From Chlamydoabsidia padenii (lineage: Eukaryota > Mucoromycota > Mucoromycetes > Mucorales > Cunninghamellaceae): a DNA stretch of 64,000 nucleotides. Positions 1-10,978 of the stretch are shown piece after piece (position 1 is the first letter of the stretch; each line of letters opens with the position of its first letter). The position numbers were made by a program, and so were the translations under genes. The notes under the pieces are model-generated. The model worked only from the letters and a program-made list of their open reading frames with translations. It made no database searches and had not been told where the DNA came from. The stretch lies in assembly GCA_025330725.1 (NCBI GenBank), contig JAIWND010000004.1, forward strand, positions 744,001 to 808,000, written 5' to 3'.

Positions 1-1660
1 AGTGGAGATAGCGTGGCATTGTATTTCTTCATTTTCGTCATAAGATAAAAGTTCGATCAGTGGGTTGACAAAGCCTTCATCGATGATGGGTGATTCGTTG
101 GTTGGGTGGATCGAGATGTTTCGTATGCATGCCACAGATGATAAAATGAGTGGTAAAAAGGATGATCGGAGCAGGCGAAGGAGTGGTGGAAGGCCTTTGC
201 AGCGCACAATTTCTAGTTGGTACTTTTCTATAAAGATAGTTAGTAAAGGAAGAATGAGTAATAGTTGATGATATTTAGTACGTCTTACCATCAGAAGCCA
301 GATTTCGTAATGCTAGAGCAGCTTGACATTGTACCTTCAAGCTCTTGGTGTCCATAAGTGCAATAAGATATTGGACCAATCGAGAATCCGTTTGGGCGAG
401 CTTCTTTCGGTTGTTTGCTAAGATAACAAGAAGATTAAATATGTTTATACAATATCCACGAGACCTTTTTTTTCTATTCATGCATATGACTTTACCATCC
501 ACGGCAATGTTGCTCAGAGCAGTCGTACAGTAATATTGGACATCAGCATCTTGAGAGCTTAACAAACCAATCAGGACAGGTATAGCCCCAGCATTTACCA
601 ATTGTTGTCTATTTTCCTCTATCAACAAATAATGAAAGAGTCAGTTGGTTTGATGATCCATCACATTATTTGTTGTCTGTGAGAACTTACGTGTATGAGT
701 CATGTTCAAGAGCGCTCCAGTGGCATTTCTTTGTACCCGTTGATCCTTGGAGCGTGCCAAATCCACCAGTAATCGAAGTGCATCCGACTTTGCAATCTTG
801 GCCTTGTTTTCATCTAAAATTCAAAAAAAAGAAAGTGTTAATAAATACAAAGTCAGAGTAAATGAGGATCAATACATACCATGTGTAGCAAGATTAGTGA
901 TACAACCAACAGCGTTGCACTGTACTTCTACATTCGGACTTCCCATTTGACGAATCAATTGTTCCAATCCACCAAGTTTGACAATCAACAATTTGTTTTC
1001 AGCTACAACAAGAATGAGGTTAGTACTCGAAAGTATAAAAGAAAACGAGTTTTACTTACTATTGACCGCCAAATTGCCTAGAGCTGCACTAGCTGCACGT
1101 TGCACTTCAATGTCGTGGGATTGCAATAAAAACAGAATAGGATCTAGAGTTTCTCGACCTACTTGACGCACATCTACAGATAATAAAAAGCACTAATAAG
1201 TGATTATTTCGATCAAAGAGCGTGCATCATGAACACCCATTTTATACATTACCTTTTTCGGTGATTTCAGCAAAGGCCAAGGCAGCAGACCGTTGTAAAT
1301 CCACATTATCAGAGTAAGCCAAAGTAGATAGTGGTCGGAGGGGTTCACCTTCAAAGAAGTTAGTATGACTACGATCTATGTAAAGAAATGAGTGTTAGTA
1401 GCATTCCTAAGTGAGGGAGTATTGGTAGAGAGAGAGAGAGAGAGGAGGGATGGTACTTGCTTTCAAGGTATTGTAAAAGTTCGGCAATAGCTTCGCGTTC
1501 GTTTTCTTGTAATAAGGGTTCATAAAGTCCAGACTTGGTTTGTTCTAAAAATACCACAAAAGATAGTTAGTTAGGTTTCATTCAAATAAAGCGTCCGTTT
1601 CTTCAAGTTAATATACTTACTTCCACAACAATCTTGACAAGCACTGCAAGAGTTTCCCAT
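1..1660 (-). CDS. vac8: Vac8-like armadillo-repeat vacuolar protein, 5' part (3' end beyond window)
   Basis: Vac8 is a palmitoylated scaffold on the vacuole membrane used in vacuole inheritance and fusion, nucleus-vacuole junctions and selective autophagy (family knowledge). Exons on the minus strand: 1660-1621, 1544-1461, 1375-1253, 1173-1060, 1002-880, 813-691, 618-496, 417-289 and 227-<1. The N-terminus [12 protein letters not shown] carries Gly2 for myristoylation and Cys5/8/11/12 for palmitoylation. It is followed by armadillo repeats with Vac8 signatures such as [52 protein letters not shown] and [10 protein letters not shown]. All eight visible introns are phase 1. The intron 1460-1376 has a GC donor; the spliced product restores the conserved LLQYLEN. 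The reading frame is open to base 1, so the C-terminal repeats are missing. A TG/GA-rich stretch lies in intron 2. Identity is firm; only the 3' end is unknown. Confidence 0.95.
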
Positions 1661-2362
1661 GGTTGATAATTGATAGGATGAAGAGGTTGTAAAAGGGATT
1701 TGTTGAGTATGGCAAGTATGAGTTGTTTAAAGTAAGATACGACTTGATACGATTGAGGAGATGTGTTTCAAAAAGAATAGTGGGTTCAATATAAAATAAC
1801 AAGGTAACGTCGAGAAGTAGTAGTAGTAGTAGTAGAGAGAGAGAGAGAGAAAGAGAGGTAAAAAGTAAGGTAGGGTTGATATAAGAGAAGGATGTGTAAG
1901 TTGGTCAAATATAATTGTCAGCTGGTTTTGTAAGATAGGCAGTTGATAAAAAGTAGTAAGAAGAGGCAGTAGGATAATAAAAAATGTGTTTTGGTGGAAT
2001 ACAATTAATTGAAGGTGGAAAGAGTAAAGAAGAAGAGAAAGAAGGATAAATCAGGCAAATCGCAATTTTGAATCGTCGGAGGTTCACAGTGACGTTGCAA
2101 AAAAAAAAAAAAAAAAAAAAAAAAATGCCACGTGCATGACAACCCAACCCAATCTATCCCATCCCATCCTAAAGTAATATACTTACTGTACACACAATAT
2201 AATAACGAGTTTAAGTAAATGATGATTTTTATTAAATGATGAATACCCAAACAAGATTCCCAATAAAAGTGATTTCACTATATAAAAAGTACTATTATCG
2301 TCTTGACCACTGGAGTAGAGATCATCATCACCAACAAGAATCTAGATACATCAACGACCGGT
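1661..2362. other. intergenic: vac8 promoter and rps13 3' end
   Basis: No gene is seen in this stretch. It holds the vac8 upstream region with an AGT/GA-rich microsatellite near 1818-1855, a 27-nt A run at 2099-2125, and the rps13 3' UTR with a minus-strand AATAAA-type signal near 2227-2233. Short ORFs here are low-complexity. Confidence 0.6.
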
Positions 2363-2898
2363 TTAAGCGACCAAAGTGGAAGCAGTAGCAGATTCATATT
2401 TCCAGTTAGGAGGCAATTGACCAGAGGTCTTGTAGTAACGAGCGAGACGGTGAATACGGGATTCAATGAGAATCAATCGGTACTTGGAGCCCTTGTCCTT
2501 GCGGTTACGTTCCATATGCTTGCGGATGGAGACAGCCTTCTTGATCAAGTGGTACAAATCTTCAGGGATTTCGGGAGCAAGACCGCTGGACTTGAGGATA
2601 CGGAGGATCTTGTTACCAGTAACACCCTTGACTTGAGGAATACCATGAGAGTCACGGAGGATAACACCAATTTGAGCAGGAGAGAGACCCTTCTTGGCGT
2701 TCTTGCAGATCATGTCAACAACTTCTTCAGGAGAGGTCTTGACCCAAGAAGGAGGAGTACGACGATAGGGGAGGGCACTGCTAGAGATACCTTTACCGGG
2801 AGTGTGCTATTATCAATTATAAAAATAAAATAAAAAAGGTTAGTATAGGAATCTATTGGTCATATAACTTCAGTTTCGTTACTTACCATGCGACCCAT
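2363..2898 (-). CDS. rps13: 40S ribosomal protein S13 (uS15)
   Basis: Small-subunit ribosomal protein uS15, which binds 18S rRNA helices at the subunit interface. Two exons: 2898-2887 (only ATG GGT CGC ATG) and 2806-2363, with a 80-nt GT-AG intron between them. The spliced product is 151 aa, the usual eukaryotic length, starting [20 protein letters not shown] and containing [19 protein letters not shown] and [19 protein letters not shown]; it ends [10 protein letters not shown] first coding exon of four codons is common in ribosomal protein genes. A copy of the recurring GCGGGATTT motif lies about 100 bp upstream. Identity is certain. Confidence 0.98.
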
Positions 2899-3000
2899 TT
2901 TGAATGATTACTTTTAGAAGGAAAAAGAAAGAGGAGGAGCAAAATAGGGCAATGGCAAAGTGGGAAAATTTTTTATTGCCCCTCTCCCAAGCCACTTTTT

Positions 3001-3011
3001 TGAAATCCCGC
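3001..3011 (-). promoter_or_regulatory. GCGGGATTT-type upstream motif (rps13)
   Basis: TGAAATCCCGC, preceded by a T run, about 103 bp upstream of the rps13 start. It is one of the recurring motif copies in this window. Its function is inferred from position and recurrence only. Confidence 0.45.
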
Positions 3012-3360
3012 ATTGGAGAAGAAAATGAAAATTTCCTGCAATCTCACTCACACCAAAGGTACGCATGAAAAACAGTATCCTATACATTTCATGACATATG
3101 TACCCTGTTTGGTTTATGGTATGTCAAATCTGAAGAGTAATCATTATGGTTATTACAGACAATGGTACCAGTATTAAAGCAAGAAGGATCCACTATTAAT
3201 AGGTAACAATGTATACACAATAGATTATTTGAGTTGGAAAGTGATGGCCCGATGTATACAATGAATTATGGTTAATGAATGCATTTTGGGTAAGGTTCAT
3301 TTGCTGCACTTTTCCAGCCAGAATGCCTTGATTGAGGATCATTTGGAATGGTGTGTAAAT

Positions 3361-3372
3361 TCACATCCCGAC
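3361..3372 (-). promoter_or_regulatory. GCGGGATTT-like upstream motif (CCA enzyme)
   Basis: TCACATCCCGAC, a diverged copy about 50 bp upstream of the first in-frame ATG of the CCA-adding enzyme gene. Confidence 0.3.
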
Positions 3373-3423
3373 ATTGGGGTCAAATTTCGTACAAAAAGAT
3401 TTTGCATTTTTCTTTCTTTCCTC

Positions 3424-5435
3424 ATGTTCTTCCGCTCTCTTTCTTCTTTTTTACATTCATTACCACCTCGACAGTTTCATCTTATTACACCCTACTCACC
3501 TTTATCCATTCTGACGTCTTTGAAACGAACCTATTCTACAATGAACCCAACCATGGGAGACGACACTTCATCCAAACGATCACAGCCACCTAAAACCTAT
3601 GGCACAGCAAAAAACGGCGTCACCATGAAAATAGTCTTGACCGAAAACGAAGCTCGTATTTGCGATCTCTTGCAAAAGGTGTCTGATTATATTGCTACTG
3701 AACGACCTGATCTACCTCGTATTGAATCAAGAATTGCTGGTGGGTGGGTCCGCGACAAGGTAAGTAATGACAAGACTAAATAATACTTGGCTAACTCTTT
3801 TTTCTTTTTTTTGAAACATAGCTTTTGGGAAAAGAATGCCATGACTTGGATATCGCTTTGAACAGTATGATGGGATTCGAATTCGCCAATTATTGTAACA
3901 ACTATCTTAAACAACAAGGACTAGCGACACGCACCATCTCGAAAATCGATAGTAACCCCGCCAAATCCAAGCATCTTGAAACAGCCACAACCAAACTATT
4001 TGACCAAGAAATCGACTTTTGCAACTTGCGTACAGAAGTCTATACTGAAGATAGTCGGATCCCTTCGGAAATCGTAAGTGTCACGGGGGGAGGGGGGGGA
4101 AAAGAAGGATCTGACTCATCTTTTGTGTCATATAGACTTTTGGAACACCTGCTGAAGATGCTTATCGTCGTGATACCACCATCAATAGTTTATTCTATAA
4201 TATCAACACGGAAAGTGTAGAAGATTTTACCAACCAAGTAAATATTGATGTTATTGTATTGACACAACTACTCACCCACATTCACTTTTATATATTACAA
4301 ATAGGGTCTATCTGATCTCTCACATGGATTGATTCGTACACCACTAGCACCATATGAAACATTCCGGGACGATCCTTTGCGTGTCCTTCGTTGTATTCGT
4401 TTTGCGGGTCGGTTTGGGTTTGACATGGTGCCTGAATTATCGGAAGCAGCCAAGGATGCCACTATCAAAGATGCTTTGGTCAACAAGATCAGCCGTGAAC
4501 GTATTGGAACTGAAATCGACAAGATGATATCTGGCCCATCACCTCTCTTATCATTAAAACTGATTCACCAATACGGACTTTATTTTACTGTCTTTGCCTG
4601 TCCTGCCAATGTCTCACAATCACCTGATAATGCTCAACAAGCTGTTTCTGCTGTAGGTGCGGTACAATGGTTACTACAAGAAAACAACAACAACAATCAA
4701 CTATCTTCCTCTTCTTCTTTACGAACTACAACAAACAAGGATGAACGAAGGTCACTTTATTTTGCTGCTGCTCTCCTACCTTTCCTGTTGGTCATGTCGG
4801 AAGTTAAAAATCGACCTATTCATGCTGTCCAACTTGTCTTGCGTGATTCTCTAAAAGCTCCTAATCACGATGTCAACACTGTCTCCACCTTATTTAGAGG
4901 CGTACCTCTCTTCCAGCAGGCCGTACAACAGTTGGATCAACAACAAACCATCTCACCTTCTCACCTGGGTATGCTGATTCGCGACATTGGTTTTCTTTGG
5001 CAAACATGTTTGAAATTGGCCCTGGTACAAGATCTTTTGACGTCTTCACAAACTACCATCAATTGGTCTCAACCAGAAACATTGGCAAATCATTTGGAAT
5101 CGGTGGATCCTATTGTACTTCGCTATGAACGACTACTGGATCAAGCTTATCAATATAATATACAAGATGCTCATACCTGGAAACCATTGATTGATGTAAG
5201 AATGCATTAAACAAGAAGAAAAAAAAAGAATTGAGGTAAACTTATCTTTTTTCGAAAAAAAAAAAAATAGGGGAAGAAGACAACACAATTACTCGGCCTG
5301 AAACCTGGTCCTGTGGTGCAGCAGCTACTTCGGGTCATGATGATTTGGCAACTGGAACATCGCGAAGGAACCATTGATGAATGTGCTACAATGATGAAGC
5401 AATACTGGGCGGAAAATAGTGCGAACCATCTATAG
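3424..5435 (+). CDS. cca1: CCA tRNA nucleotidyltransferase (CCA-adding enzyme)
   Basis: Adds the 3' CCA end to tRNAs using CTP and ATP; in fungi one gene normally serves nucleus, cytosol and mitochondria. Exons: 3424-3759, 3822-4073, 4136-4237, 4305-5195, 5271-5435, giving 581 aa from the first ATG. Class II nucleotidyltransferase motifs are present: AGGWVRDK (about residues 105-112), HDLDIAL with the two metal-binding Asp (120 and 122), YRRDTTINSLFYN, RDDPLRVLRCIRFAGRF, and SRERIGTEIDKM. The first ~39 residues (MFFRSLSSFLHSLPPRQFH...) are basic, Ser-rich and lack acidic residues, typical of mitochondrial targeting. In-frame ATGs at 3541 and 3553 would give the cytosolic/nuclear form, as known for yeast CCA1. 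The frame stays open upstream to 3268, but I treat that part as 5' UTR. AATAAA lies at 5507-5512. Confidence 0.95.
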
Positions 5436-6258
5436 ATATAGCAAACATGGTTATGTCATTCTAGTATACAGTCTATAGTTAATTCTTTTGTCATTATTAT
5501 TGCTTCAATAAATGTAACATGTCATACCAATTATCTCTTACCATGTAGAATCAATGGTGCAATGTACCTTGTTGTATGGTTAGCACCAAATAGTGTTGCT
5601 TGTGTACCGGGGAGGTCTATCCATGATCTTTGATTATGAAGATCTGATTCAGGGGTAAAAGTATCGGAGATTAGGATTGGGCGGCGGGGATTCATAAGTT
5701 TACACGATAGCTGTCAAATCATGCGACTAATAATAATAATAATCAAAGGCACCTGGGTTAGGTGAATGTTAAACAAACATGACATAAACGGTATTGTTGG
5801 CTGGTACTATAAAGGTGGTATTGGCCGAATCCGCGTCAAGTGGATTCTATTTTACCTGTTAAGGATTTATTCTTCTTTTATATTTAGTACTAGTCCGTTT
5901 ATAGCTCATGGGCAAATTTGGAAGCCCCTTTTCTATAAACTCGTACCAACTAACCAGTGACGAAAGGCCACTTGCTTGTCTACTTGTACATAATAGTCCA
6001 TCAAGTAAGGCACTGGAAGAAAAGTTTAACATTGGAAATTCAATAAGAATGCTTGGTGCAACATAACTCTACTTCGCCGCTTATTCATTTTTTAAATCCC
6101 GCCGTTTTCTATGTCAAAAAGAAAGAAAAAAAAGCATTTTTATCTCTTCCTTATCTCTTTTTCCTTTCTCCATTCCCTTTCTTTGGTCGCTCCTTTTTTA
6201 AAAACCTATTCTATTTTATACCAATACCTTCCTTTACTTTTTTTTTATAATCTGTCCA
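5436..6258. other. intergenic: 3' UTR of cca1 and promoter of the fucosyltransferase-like gene
   Basis: No coding region recognised. It contains the cca1 3' end, a GCGGGGATTC-type motif near 5683-5693 and the stronger motif at 6091-6103, followed by a pyrimidine-rich leader before the ATG at 6259. Confidence 0.55.
6091..6103 (-). promoter_or_regulatory. GCGGGATTT-type upstream motif (O-fucosyltransferase-like gene)
   Basis: TTTAAATCCCGCC about 155 bp upstream of the ATG at 6259; a near-consensus copy of the recurring element. Confidence 0.45.
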
Positions 6259-8048
6259 ATGTCCTTTGTGCTCAAGCTCATCCTGATATGTACTCTGCTT
6301 ACTGTGTGCTTGGTATACACCAACTTTGTCTTGACCGATCGAACTATGACTATACCACACCATTATGTATCTCCAACAACACAAATTAAAAATGAAGTAT
6401 CTTTACAAACTTCAGCCTTGCCATTGACCAACACCAATACCAACATTACCAGTACCTTTACAACCAACTTGACTTCTTCCACCACACCGACACCCAAAAA
6501 AAGTCCAACTCCTGCGTCACTCAATATCAACCCTGATGAAAAGTATCTTACTTTTTTCACCCACAGTGGCTTCCAAAACCAATTGATTCAAGGTAAATAA
6601 TAAAAGAACAACAGTAAAGTGTGGAAGAGTAAGGGGTGAGGAAGATGAAACTGTGACACTAATCTCCATTGATCGATAGTTGAAAACGGCATTCTACTTG
6701 CGTGGTACCTCAATCGCACTCTCATTTTACCAAAAGCAGTACTTGGTAAACCCTTTGGGTGGAGCTACTTCCCGAAACTACGACTGGAACATCAACTACG
6801 TAACTCAGGCACCACGAACAACTGCGAAGAATATACCGACGAAATGGACCGATGGCACATCACTTGCCCCGATCAGAGCCAATATGCCATGCTTCCGTTT
6901 GACGACATCTTTGATCTTTCATGGGCAAAACAACATGTAAAGATCATCACGCGTGAACAAGTGAATGAAGATTGGTTGGCTTCCACTTTGGGCATTCATC
7001 CTGGTGAACAAATCAACAGCGCCACAAACCCTGGTACCTACGTGGATGGGGATATATTGTATTATTGTGGTGCAACCCGATACGACTGGCGGATTTTTGA
7101 CACACCTTATAAATCACAACGACTGGGTAAATATGTTGAAGCTTTGGATATTTACGAACTGCGCCAACGTAAGGAGAAACTCATCCACTTCTCTTCTTTA
7201 TTTGGATCTGGCCGACTACCTATTCGACGACCTGAACATTATGCTTTTTTACGTTCTCTACAACAGAGTATTACATATCATCATCCGGCGGTACTGAAAT
7301 TGACTGATTTGATTACCAACACACTGGGTGGACATGGTAATTTTATTGGCATACATGTTAGGTAAAAAAAAAAAAAAAAAATGATATACAGTAAACAGAA
7401 GAATGTGGATGGGGTATAGGCTAATTTACTGACCATTTTCTCTCTTATAATAGATCTGGGGATGGATGGTTTGTCGATGCTTTACCAGACAACATTATCC
7501 ACATCGTGTCTCTTCTTCACCGCGTATCTAACAAACAACATGGCCGTCAACAAACATTATTGGACTTGGATGATCCTACGACACAGCCACGTTATTCATC
7601 ATCAATATCTAACCTCGCGCATTGTGTCACGGCTGCCAAAAATGGAAAGGGAACATTGGTCTTTGTGGCGACAGATGCTCGGAACCCCAGATCAAATCGG
7701 GCTTTTGATCCTCTCTGGACAGACTTTCCTTGTAGTTTTACCATCCACGATATCTTGGCCCTTGATAACGACGATCCTGATTTCGACATGGAAGATCTCA
7801 TTAATGAAGATATCACGGTGGTGCTGGCGGCGGCGGCGGCAATGGGTTGGACTCTTCTCGACAATGTACACCATCCTGTCACCGGGACCAGTATGCGCAA
7901 ATTCCTCTTGCCCATGGTCGATGCTTCTATCTCTAGTCGGGGGTCGACTTTTATTGGTAGTAAAGGATCTACTTTCTCGGGGTATATTCATCGCATTCAT
8001 GATATCTTTTGGTCCAAGAACAAGAAGCCAATATTTGCCACTGGTTGA
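6259..8048 (+). CDS. GDP-fucose protein O-fucosyltransferase-like type II membrane protein
   Basis: Probably a Golgi/ER glycosyltransferase of the O-fucosyltransferase-like superfamily (GT-B fold, GDP-fucose donor); the acceptor is unknown. Exons 6259-6592, 6680-7361 and 7454-8048 give 536 aa. Residues 5-25 form an uncleaved N-terminal membrane anchor (LKLILICTLLTVCLVY), followed by a Thr/Asn/Pro-rich stem and then the catalytic part. Family hallmarks are FFTHSGFQNQLIQVENGI near residue 100, which resembles the G-x-x-N-Q box, and HVRSGDGW spanning the second splice junction (about residue 337), which matches the conserved H-x-R donor-binding motif. A late segment, FVATDARNPRSNRAFD, also fits the family. 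Fungal members are uncharacterised, so substrate specificity is inference. A run of GCG codons gives AAAAAAM near residue 465. Confidence 0.75.
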
Positions 8049-8416
8049 TGCTGTTTTGTATACATAGTCTTCCCCTTTTTTGTTTGTTTGTTTGTTTTAT
8101 ATCACATTGACTACTCACAATTATATATATATATAGATGCCCCCCCTTTTTTTTTTTACTTTTTTACTTTTATTAATAAAAGCATTCTGTCTTCCTGGTG
8201 AAGGCTTCTTTAACTTGATATAATCAAGTACAACATTGGCACTTGTCGGGATTTAAATATGATAGACCTAATAATAAAATAACCATACTGCAACCAACAA
8301 TAATAAAGTTTCAACTTTGTTTTATTTAAAGATAAAAATAATAACTATACTAAACTATATGACAATTCTAGATACATAACTAAATGGTGTAGGTGGAGAA
8401 GGGGAGGGGGGAAGGA
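8049..8416. other. intergenic: convergent 3' ends
   Basis: Holds the 3' UTR of the fucosyltransferase-like gene (AATAAA near 8175) and that of the minus-strand zds1-like gene. It includes one motif copy, TCGGGATTTAAATATG, at about 8246-8261, unusual in lying between two 3' ends. Confidence 0.5.
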
Positions 8417-10812
8417 TCATGAGGTGATGGTGTTGTTGTTTGTGATCGAAGGAGCAGGACCAGGCTTGAAGGAAGGTATGGGTGGGGATATTCGTTGGTG
8501 TGATCGTTGAGGTAGTGGCGATTGGGTGTAAAGTGATTTATTGTCATCTTCATCCTCGGAGCTATCACTACTACTGTTACCACACCTTCGTTCATAGTGT
8601 CGAGGCTGTCTACTTGATTTGCATTTATGAGTGTTGCCAAGAGATGATGGGTGTAAATAGTCATCGGGAATCACGAAACCTGTCGATTGCTGATTTGTAG
8701 AGTTATCGATACAGGTTTGCCATGATTTGGTGTGCTGTTGTGGTGTTGAATGTAGTTGTTGAGGATGCTTGGGTGATGAGTTCTTGGTAGATGATGCAGT
8801 TGCTGTTTTTTGTTGTTCCGACTTTCTTATCAACCGATTCTTTTTCTTTTTCGAGACTATTGTGGTATTTTGTTGAGGTGGAGTTGATAAAGTGTTACCT
8901 GGACTTTGCTGCTGTGCTGATTCTTGTTGCTGTTGTTGACTGGTGATGGAGAGGTACCAAAACATAAAGTTCGAGATAATCACTTGGTCGTGTAAAGGTC
9001 TTCTTGGATTCGCCAGTTTGATATGAGATAGTCTGTAAACAGCTCTTTCCATGTTGATTGGTAATCTATGCTGATGATTGTTTCTATTGAGCATAAAGTC
9101 CTTTGGTGGCATTGTGGCTGATTCTGTTGTATTTCCTGCTGATGACGATGGTTTCCGAGAAAACAAGGACGAGAATACAAATCGATGTTTGTTAATTGTC
9201 GAGTTTGTTGGTGTGGATGCTGAGGTGGTCATTGGTGGTAACCTGTGTGCTTCGTTAGTAGTGATAATTTCCTTGTCGTTTGATGGTTGATCTGCTTTGG
9301 CTTTCTTGTCATCTGACCAAAAGGACCAAGACCAAGAGGATTTACGTTCCCGTGGTGATGATGGTTTAGGTGTTGATTGATATGAGGGAGTGGATTGATC
9401 TTTTAAAGAGGCAGCAGTGGTATTTGATGTTTTATGAGATCTAGTTGGTGTACCCTTTTTCAAGTTGTCGTCCATTTTATTTGTTGATACCTCTATATGA
9501 CCATCCTGCTGCTGCTGTTGGTCTTTTCGCAATTCGTTTGTTATAGTAGACAAGATCGTATGTAAACCAAGTTGAGAATCATCCGTTGAAGATGAGTTGC
9601 CTGAGGACTCACCACATTGCTGTGCCTGATTATTGCCTTGACATGGTGTAATAATTGTCGTGTCAATATTTTCCGTGGTGTTTGTTGATGTTGATAATGA
9701 AGAAGGTGTGTCGCTGCGTCTATATTGTGACCACTGGAGTTGATCAGAAGAGTTTGTTGATCCCATTGTTGAGGAAGGAGCAATAGAAGACGTACGTTGG
9801 AATCTGGTTCGTGCACCCCTTCGAGATAATGGTCGGTCAGCTTTTGGTACTAATACAGGAGATTGATCAAGAGTGGTGGAATGTCGATCAAAGACTAGAA
9901 ATTCGGGAATACTTGATGAATCTACAAATCATTTTCATTAGTATATAATGTATTCACCCTTGTTCTACCATTTTGATATTTTACCTTTGCTGTCAGACAA
10001 CTGTAGGCTAATACTACGTCGTAACTTTTCTTTTCGAATCTTTGTTGTCCTTTGGGCTGTTTGATTTGGTGAAATAGGGTGATCATTGTTGTTGTTGTTG
10101 TTAGTCAGGGATAAAGAGATCGACTGATAATGATTGTTTTCCAAAATGTCCAAAGCAGATTGGCGCTCCTCGTCAGTACGGTTAAGATCATCATCATCGT
10201 TGTTCAAACTAGTCGCATCATTGTCGTCATCGTCGGCGGTAAAAGATACGGATAGTACAGATTGCCTTCGTTTCACCTTTCCTTTATCCTTTGCATTTGC
10301 CCGTAATGCATTAACATATTTTTCAAATTCCGTAGGTGCCAGTTCTGGATGTTGTGATGCTGGAACCCTTATATGTATATAAAAGACAGTTTAGTACTCC
10401 TTATTATCATATACTATACACAATAACACCCATACATGTATTCTTTTCTTTGTTCTTACCAAAATAGATGAGAAGGATTGATGGCGGAGATGTTGAGGAT
10501 TTCACCAAGAGATTGTCCTTGGTTTGTTTCAAGTGTGCGAGTCAGACCAGCTGCTGTCAAAGGAAGACCGTCCTGTTCTTGTCCATTCTTGTGTTCGCCT
10601 TGTTCTAGTTTAGAGCCATGTGCAATTTGATTATTCTGTTGTTGACAAGTGAGAATAATAGAAGAAGAAGAAGAAGGCGAAGGTGTCGAGGGTGGTGAGG
10701 GTAATAGTGGAGTTGAGGTCTGATGAGTACTACAAAAGGTTGAATCGGGTGTTGCTTGTTGAGGTGAGTCGCATTTGTTGTGTTGTAATAGACTATGGTG
10801 GGTATGTGACAT
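8417..10812 (-). CDS. zds1: Zds1-like protein with C-terminal Zds domain
   Basis: Zds proteins bind and regulate PP2A-Cdc55 and so influence Cdc14 release, mitotic timing and polarity in yeast. Exons 10812-10460, 10367-9985 and 9921-8417 encode 746 aa. Two conserved islands lie in a low-complexity Ser/Thr/Gln/Asn-rich chain. The N-terminal one spans the first two junctions (INPSHLFWVPASQHPELAP, about residues 110-128), with FLVFDRHST...LVPKADRPLSRR further on (about 250-290). The C-terminal one (about residues 530-575, INMERAVYRLSHIKLANP then RRPLHDQVIISNFMFWYLS) matches the Zds C-terminal domain that contacts Cdc55. I use the ATG at 10812; no ATG lies further upstream in frame. The gene is divergent from the C2H2 regulator. 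The assignment rests on these islands and is fairly firm. Confidence 0.82.
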
Positions 10813-10941
10813 GAATGTCAACAATGGTAATAGTATAAGTAGGATAAATAGGAAGTATTAATGACAGTAAAATGGGTTGGAAGGAATCATGTACTGTATT
10901 TTATAAAACAAAAGAAAGTGTAATCGAAAGAGGCGAAGTTC

Positions 10942-10978
<37 letters not shown>

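Noticed and set aside
2303..2833. 176-codon plus-strand ORF opposite rps13
   Set aside because: Antisense to a certain ribosomal protein gene, with no recognisable domain.
3268..3423. Upstream in-frame extension of the CCA enzyme
   Set aside because: It would put 52 non-basic residues ahead of a good mitochondrial presequence and crosses the promoter-like motif at 3361; treated as 5' UTR.
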